Below, one piece after another: positions 59,312 through 64,000 of a DNA stretch of 64,000 bases; position 1 is the stretch's first letter; each line of letters opens with the position of its first letter. Location: contig MU623379.1 in NCBI GenBank assembly GCA_025201765.1, forward strand, positions 124,001 through 188,000, given 5' to 3'. The notes under the pieces were generated by a model. That model was not told the origin of the DNA, did not search any database, and saw only the letters and a program-made list of their open reading frames with translations. Made by a program: the position numbers and the translations under genes. Source of the DNA: Daldinia sp. FL1419. Lineage: Eukaryota; Ascomycota; Sordariomycetes; Xylariales; Hypoxylaceae.

Positions 59312-62211
59312 ATGGCTTCTTCAAGGCCTGGTGTCGACCTGGAGAAGGAGTTGACTTGTTCGGTAAGTCTGCATCTCTATTTCAAATGGAAAAAAAAGGT
59401 GAATTTCAACTTTGACTAAACGACTGTTAGATTTGTACGGACATTCTCTACCAACCCTTAACTCTTCTCGATTGTTTGCATACTTTTTGCGGTTCTTGTC
59501 TAAAAGATTGGTTTTCGTGGCAAAAGACTGTAGCAGAAAACGGCCCAAATCCTCCATCTCCGGGTTCCTTAAAATTTACCTGTCCGTCATGTCGCGCTCA
59601 AGTTCGGGATACCCGTCACAATGCCACTGTCACTACTCTGCTCGACATGTTCCTGGCCGCGAATCCGGACAAGGCTAAGCCCGACGACGAGAAGGAGGAA
59701 ATGCGCAAAAAATACAAACCTGGGGATAACGTCCTACCGCAAATCCAAATACCCCAAAAGTCGCTCGAGGAGAGACGAATAGAAGAGATGGAAAGGCGGA
59801 TGCTGGAACAAGCGCGCCAAATGAGCCTGCAGGAAGCTGGGGTTGAGTCTGCGGAGGGATCTAGGACGAGGCGTCATCATGGCCATAGCCGGTCCGAAGA
59901 TGGGAGGAGTAGATCCGAATGGGACAATAGTCGTGAGACACGGCATCGTGATGCACGTGATAGACCCTTGCGTGAGGAAGGACATAGGCGCCGACATGAC
60001 TCAAATGGCATGTTACAACCCGATTCACACTCGGACGAACGACGCCGCTACCGCAGTGAATCACAACATCATTCGCGTGATTCATCTCGAGTTAGGAGGA
60101 GACAGGTTGAGCACCAAGCTTCGATAAGATCACTAATTAGTTCGTCCGACGTGGACTTTCGTGACATAGAGAGAGAAATAGAAGAGTTTGCACGTCAAAT
60201 TCAGGAAGAAGGCCTTTTGGATGGTTTAGATTTAGATAATATTGATCTAGCTCAGAATGATGAACTAAGCCGAAAGATCACCGAAGCATACCGACGAAGG
60301 CAGAGGGATCGCATGCGTACTCAACAGCCTAGGAGAAGCGACCCAGTTGTCACATCTCACAGACCCGAGCCCCTTCAACCTGCTTTGCGCCCTCCCCTAG
60401 CAGACACAGCTCGGCCTAGCAGCCGGCCGAGATCAAGGTCGGCACATAGTAGACCACCTACCAGCCAAGGCCAGGTAGAAGATCGCAGTCGACCCCCTGT
60501 TACGTCAACCCATCTGGAGGTTCGTGCTGATCCAGAGAGACGGAGACGACGGAGGACTTCAAGCGACGCCAGAAGCGTGACGGATCCCGTACGGCCTAGG
60601 ACGGCAGAGACAAGGCCTGCAGCAAGATCTCAGACAGATCTGACTATAAGACCACAGAGTACCGACCCGTCGTCGCGCCGTCCATCCATCTCCGATTCGA
60701 GGAGTTCCAGTATGCCTACCACAAATGCACCGTCGGGGGAAAGTTCCCGACCTAGAGATCTCTCTTTTAGCGCACGGGCGGTTGCTATTCAAATCCCGTC
60801 GGCACCCTCGCCAGAACTTCATTCCGATGATTCTGGTATAGAACACCCAAAACGACCACGGCGGCCTTCTAGTTCTGTAGCTCCGCAATCTCCCTTACCT
60901 AGTCTTGGGCTCATATCGTCGCCTACACACGCAACACATCATCAGCGAACGCGATCTCAATTATACCAAGAACCGTCGATTACTTGTGCCCGATGCAAAC
61001 GTCAGCACATCGAATACGAGCTTCACTATAACTGTTCGAGATGTGCAAATGGAACGTGGAATATTTGTATGGATTGTTATCGTTCCGGGAAGGGATGCGA
61101 GCATTGGTTTGGTTTCGGATATGCAGCCATTAAAAACTGGGAAAGAGTTGTGGCAGCCGGCAACGAGGGACTTGATCCGCCGCATATGCTGACCTCGTGC
61201 CGATACAGGCAACCCAAGTATGCGCCTGGTGGTGCAGAAGGGCGAAGGACGCTTACTACAGATGATCCGGCCAACCGCTTGGAAAGTGGTATGTTCTGTG
61301 TAAGATGTCTATCTTGGGCTAATGAGTGTTTTTGGCGCTGCGAATCGTGCAACGAAGGTGACTGGGGATTTTGCAATAAGTGTGTAAACACAGGCAAGAG
61401 CTGCACGCATCCTCTTCTCCCTTTGACCTATGTTGCGCCAGCGGCAGAATCTACTACTCCACCAGCTAGTCCCCGGCTGCCTAGACGCCCACGGGGCGCG
61501 ACGCTCTCGTCGGGCCATTCTGCGGTTAGTCTCGGAAATTTCAAGTCACTTGCTTTTACAACGGCGTGTGAAATCTGCTGTGGGCCTATTCCAACTACTG
61601 ATCAGAGGTACCACTGTTTCGAATGCACGAGCAAAAACCTGCTGGATGGACAAGAGGGCGAATACGATATATGCCAAGATTGCTATACTAATTTGGTTCA
61701 CGATAAACGCATATCCGACGAGAACGGCCATGCAGGATGGAGACGCTGTCTTGAAGGTCATAGGATGGCTATCATTGGATTTATAGAGGGTTCGCTCGGA
61801 TTAAGACGCCGCATACTACGAGATATTGTTGGGGGCAGGGGTTTACGCACGGAGCCGTACGAGGGCACTGGTGTCCCGGACGACGAGGAGTACCAACCGA
61901 GAGGTGCACGTATGCAAAGATGGAGTTGGAAAGGGCCAAACGGATCGAATCTTGAGAGGCTCGTGGCCGTGGACGTAGCGGCGACCGCGCCCGCTCTAGG
62001 CACCGAGCTGTTCCCGCCCGACGGAGGCTCGGGCTCACGAGCGGTCGCAAAGTGGTCTTGGTACCCACGGGCCGGTGTTACGGATGAGCTACTATTTCCT
62101 AAAGGCGCAGAGGTAAGGGAAGTAGAAGATGTGAATGGTGAGTGGCTGTTTGGAACTTATATGGGCGCCGAAGGGTTATTCCCCGCGCCGTACGTAAGGG
62201 TCATCGAGTAG
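59312..62211 (+). CDS. RING-finger protein with three further zinc-finger modules and a C-terminal SH3 domain
   Basis: Two exons join in frame: 59312-59362 and 59431-62211, about 943 residues. A C3HC4 RING sits at residues 16-71 (C16, C19, C32, H34, C37, C40, C68, C71), so it is a likely ubiquitin ligase. Next comes a long R/S/E/D-rich disordered region with a coiled-coil-like start (SLEERRIEEMERRMLEQAR). Three Cys-rich modules resembling ZZ fingers follow: near 533-590 (CARCKRQHIEYELHYNCSRC, then CMDCYRSG), near 638-685 (CVRCLSWANECFWRCESC, then CNKCVNTG) and near 728-790 (CEICCGPI, YHCFECTSK, CQDCYTN). The last 60 residues form an SH3-like domain (RAVAKWSWYP, ELLFPKGAEV, GEWLFGTYMGAEGLFPAPYV). 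It is similar to CHFR only in its RING. Intron 1 splits the RING between Ser17 and Ile18. Confidence 0.9.
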
Positions 62212-63061
62212 CGACGGCAACGACAGTTACGATAACGATATTGATGTCGCATTTTGGATGGACGAGTTATTTGCATTTACTTTTGTGACATGCACGGACA
62301 TGTCATAGGACAAGATACCTTGAATATAAAATATTATTATGGCTGGCCATTATAGGCTGGAACTTGACACGGTCGAAGCTTTTAGTTACCTGATACTTGT
62401 ATATACCGAAATGTAATGGGGAATTAAGCTTAAACTATTAAAGCTGCGTAAATCTATATATATATATATATATATATTGGCTCTTATAGGTCTGCTTGAT
62501 TGTTCACTCTTTTGAAGTTGTTAAGGGGTAATTCATCCATATCAAGTACAGGTACTTGGAAGCACGGGCTCAGGTTGAAGGGACCGGGAGCCGGGATGAC
62601 GTGATTAAGAGCCCGGCTAGCTGGAAATCGAACCGGTGCAATGGCCCCTCCAAGAACAATTTATACTATGTATACGCATCGAATGTCCTTAACATGTGCT
62701 TAATTTCAAAGAAGTATTTTACAACGCTCAACAATCTCATTTATTCAGCAACGGTATAAGATTTACAACAAATAACCGAGGATATTTCAACGATTTTCCT
62801 GATATCGCATCACCAATTCTAGAGAGTAAGTCCAGGGTAGATGTAAGTGATAGGTGTTAGTGTAACCGGTAGAAGTCACTCGCCCCTCTATAAATAAACT
62901 TAACTCTATTTCCAGGCCTGCAGGCCCCGGGGTCCTAAGAATTTGGAGCTTCTGATTCTTCTATTAACACCTTCCTTGCCTTAGTACCTCCTATACCACC
63001 CCTCTCCCTCCTCTTCCCAGATCTTAGAGACGGAAGTTGTGACCCGAGAAAGAAAAACACG
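62212..63061. other. Spacer with (TA)n microsatellite, upstream of cysteine synthase
   Basis: About 850 bases including the 3' tail of the RING gene, a (TA)n run near 62455-62479 and the cysteine synthase leader with CT-rich sequence at 62960-63010. A CGGTTCGATTTC box seen on the minus strand near 62620 has no tRNA body around it. No gene was recognised. Confidence 0.5.
62455..62479. repeat. (TA)n microsatellite
   Basis: About twelve uninterrupted TA dinucleotides in the 3' region of the RING gene. Confidence 0.85.
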
Positions 63062-64000
63062 ATGTTCCGACTCGGCGTGCGATCGATGGCGACTACGGCG
63101 CGCAGAGCTGCGGCTGTTGCGCCGAAACCCCCGAGTCCGCATACGATTGCTGTTTCTAAGGCGCAGGGTGTTGCGAAGGGGTTGACTGGTGGTAAGTACC
63201 TTTTTGCTTTTTTTTTCTTTTCTCTTCTTATGGAATGCTTCCTGCTTGTCTAACGGTGCGAGCAAACTCCCAATGAGCATGTAATTGGGACGGAACGACG
63301 CATATGTATGCGTGTGTGTGTGTGTGTGTATATATAAACCGAGCTTCGCTAACACAACCCCCCTTCCGCCGCAGCAATCGGCAACACGCCGCTCATCCGC
63401 ATGAACAAGCTCTCGGAGCAGACCGGCTGCGAAGTCCTCGGCAAGGCGGAATTCATGAACCCCGGCGGGTCGGTCAAGGACCGCGCGGCTTTATACGTAG
63501 TGCTGGACGCGGAAGAGCGCGGGCTGCTGAAGCCGGGGGGCACGGTGGTCGAAGGCACAGCGGGCAACACGGGGATCGGGCTGGCGCACGTATGCCGGTC
63601 GCGCGGATACAATCTGGTCATATACATGCCGGACACGCAATCCCAAGGCAAAATCGATCTTCTCCGTCTCCTCGGCGCGGAGGTCTACCCCGTGCCCGCC
63701 GTCGCGTTCGACAACCCGCAGAACTACAACCACCAGGCGCGAAGACACGCCGAGGCCCTCGACAACGCGGTGTGGACCAACCAGTTCGACAACACGGCCA
63801 ACCGCCGCGCGCACATCGAGACCACGGGCCCCGAGATCTGGGCCCAGACGCAGGGCAAGGTGGACGCGTTTACGTGTGCGACGGGCACGGCGGGGACGCT
63901 GGCGGGCGTGACGAGGTACTTGAAGGATATCTCGGGGGGCAAGGTGAAGTCGTATCTCGCGGACCCGCCCGGCAGCGTGCTCCACTCGTACATCCAATCC
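63062..64000 (+). CDS. Mitochondrial-type cysteine synthase (O-acetylserine sulfhydrylase), cut by the window end
   Basis: Exon 1 is 63062-63191 and exon 2 runs from 63375 to the window edge, about 251 residues visible. The N-terminus (FRLGVRSMATTARRAAAVAPK) is basic and alanine-rich, a good mitochondrial targeting sequence. The PLP-dependent fold is clear: AIGNTPLIRM, then NPGGSVKDRAAL with the PLP-binding lysine, EGTAGNTGIGLAH, the TNQFDNTANRRAH strand, and SYLADPPGSVLHSYI, a version of the last motif typical for the fungal enzyme. It makes cysteine from O-acetylserine and sulfide. The PLP phosphate loop reads TGTAGTLAG where the family usually has GTGGT. The exon is strongly GC-rich in its second half. 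Intron 1 contains a (GT)n(TA)n run near 63311-63336. Confidence 0.94.
63311..63336 (+). repeat. (GT)n(TA)n microsatellite in cysteine synthase intron 1
   Basis: About nine GT dinucleotides followed by TATATATA, wholly inside the intron, with read-length variation likely. Confidence 0.85.

Noticed and set aside
62600..62640. Possible tRNA B-box (CGGTTCGATTTC, minus)
   Set aside because: No A-box or cloverleaf could be drawn around it.
63491..63997. 168-codon minus-strand frame opposite cysteine synthase
   Set aside because: It is a product of the GC-rich codon bias of the real gene; the translation is R/V-rich without a domain.

Overview
This window looks like a chromosomal segment of a filamentous ascomycete (Pezizomycotina, probably Sordariomycetes; species not determinable by eye). 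The evidence is short introns of about 50-100 bases with GT...AG ends and CTAAC/CTGAC-like branch sites, a fungal gene set that includes a secreted large-subunit catalase, a Gtr2 GTPase and a complex I 14.8-kDa-type subunit, and intergenic DNA strewn with TAGG/GGTACCTA motifs. I found 20 protein-coding genes (two cut by the window edges) and no recognisable tRNA, rRNA, CRISPR array or intact transposon. All exon boundaries were derived by hand from reading frame and splice signals.

Layout. 1-5 kb: a proline-rich Mediator-like gene (minus, cut at the left edge) diverges from a PUB1/TIA1-like RNA-binding protein. 5-16 kb: a 4.2-kb non-coding upstream region, then the YAK1 (DYRK) kinase, converging on an RRM protein. 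16-25 kb: ribosomal protein uL2, adenosine kinase, and a long EST1/SMG7-like gene on minus. 26-30 kb: a compact housekeeping cluster of a ZNF511-like zinc finger protein, splicing factor BUD31, complex I LYR subunit and RNA polymerase I/III subunit RPAC2. 33-41 kb: a four-pass membrane protein, a MIF/tautomerase-fold protein and the Gtr2/RagC GTPase, with large spacers. 41-42 kb: an intronless, GC-rich secreted PLC-like phosphodiesterase. 42-48 kb: a 6-kb gene desert. 48-51 kb: secreted catalase. 53-58 kb: PAF1, RER1 and mitochondrial enoyl-CoA hydratase. 59-62 kb: a RING, three-zinc-finger and SH3 protein. 63-64 kb: a mitochondrial-type cysteine synthase, cut at the right edge.

The genes form no metabolic cluster. 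Several serve transcription and RNA handling (Mediator-like, PAF1, RPAC2, BUD31, PUB1, EST1-like) and nutrient or stress signalling (YAK1, Gtr2, catalase), but their proximity looks incidental. I saw no convincing new multi-gene system. The most interesting items are a 16-base microexon in catalase, a GC-AG intron in the complex I gene, a possible alternative N-terminus of adenosine kinase, a MIF-fold protein without the catalytic N-terminal proline, the RING/zinc-finger/SH3 architecture, and the GC-rich intronless PLC-like gene.
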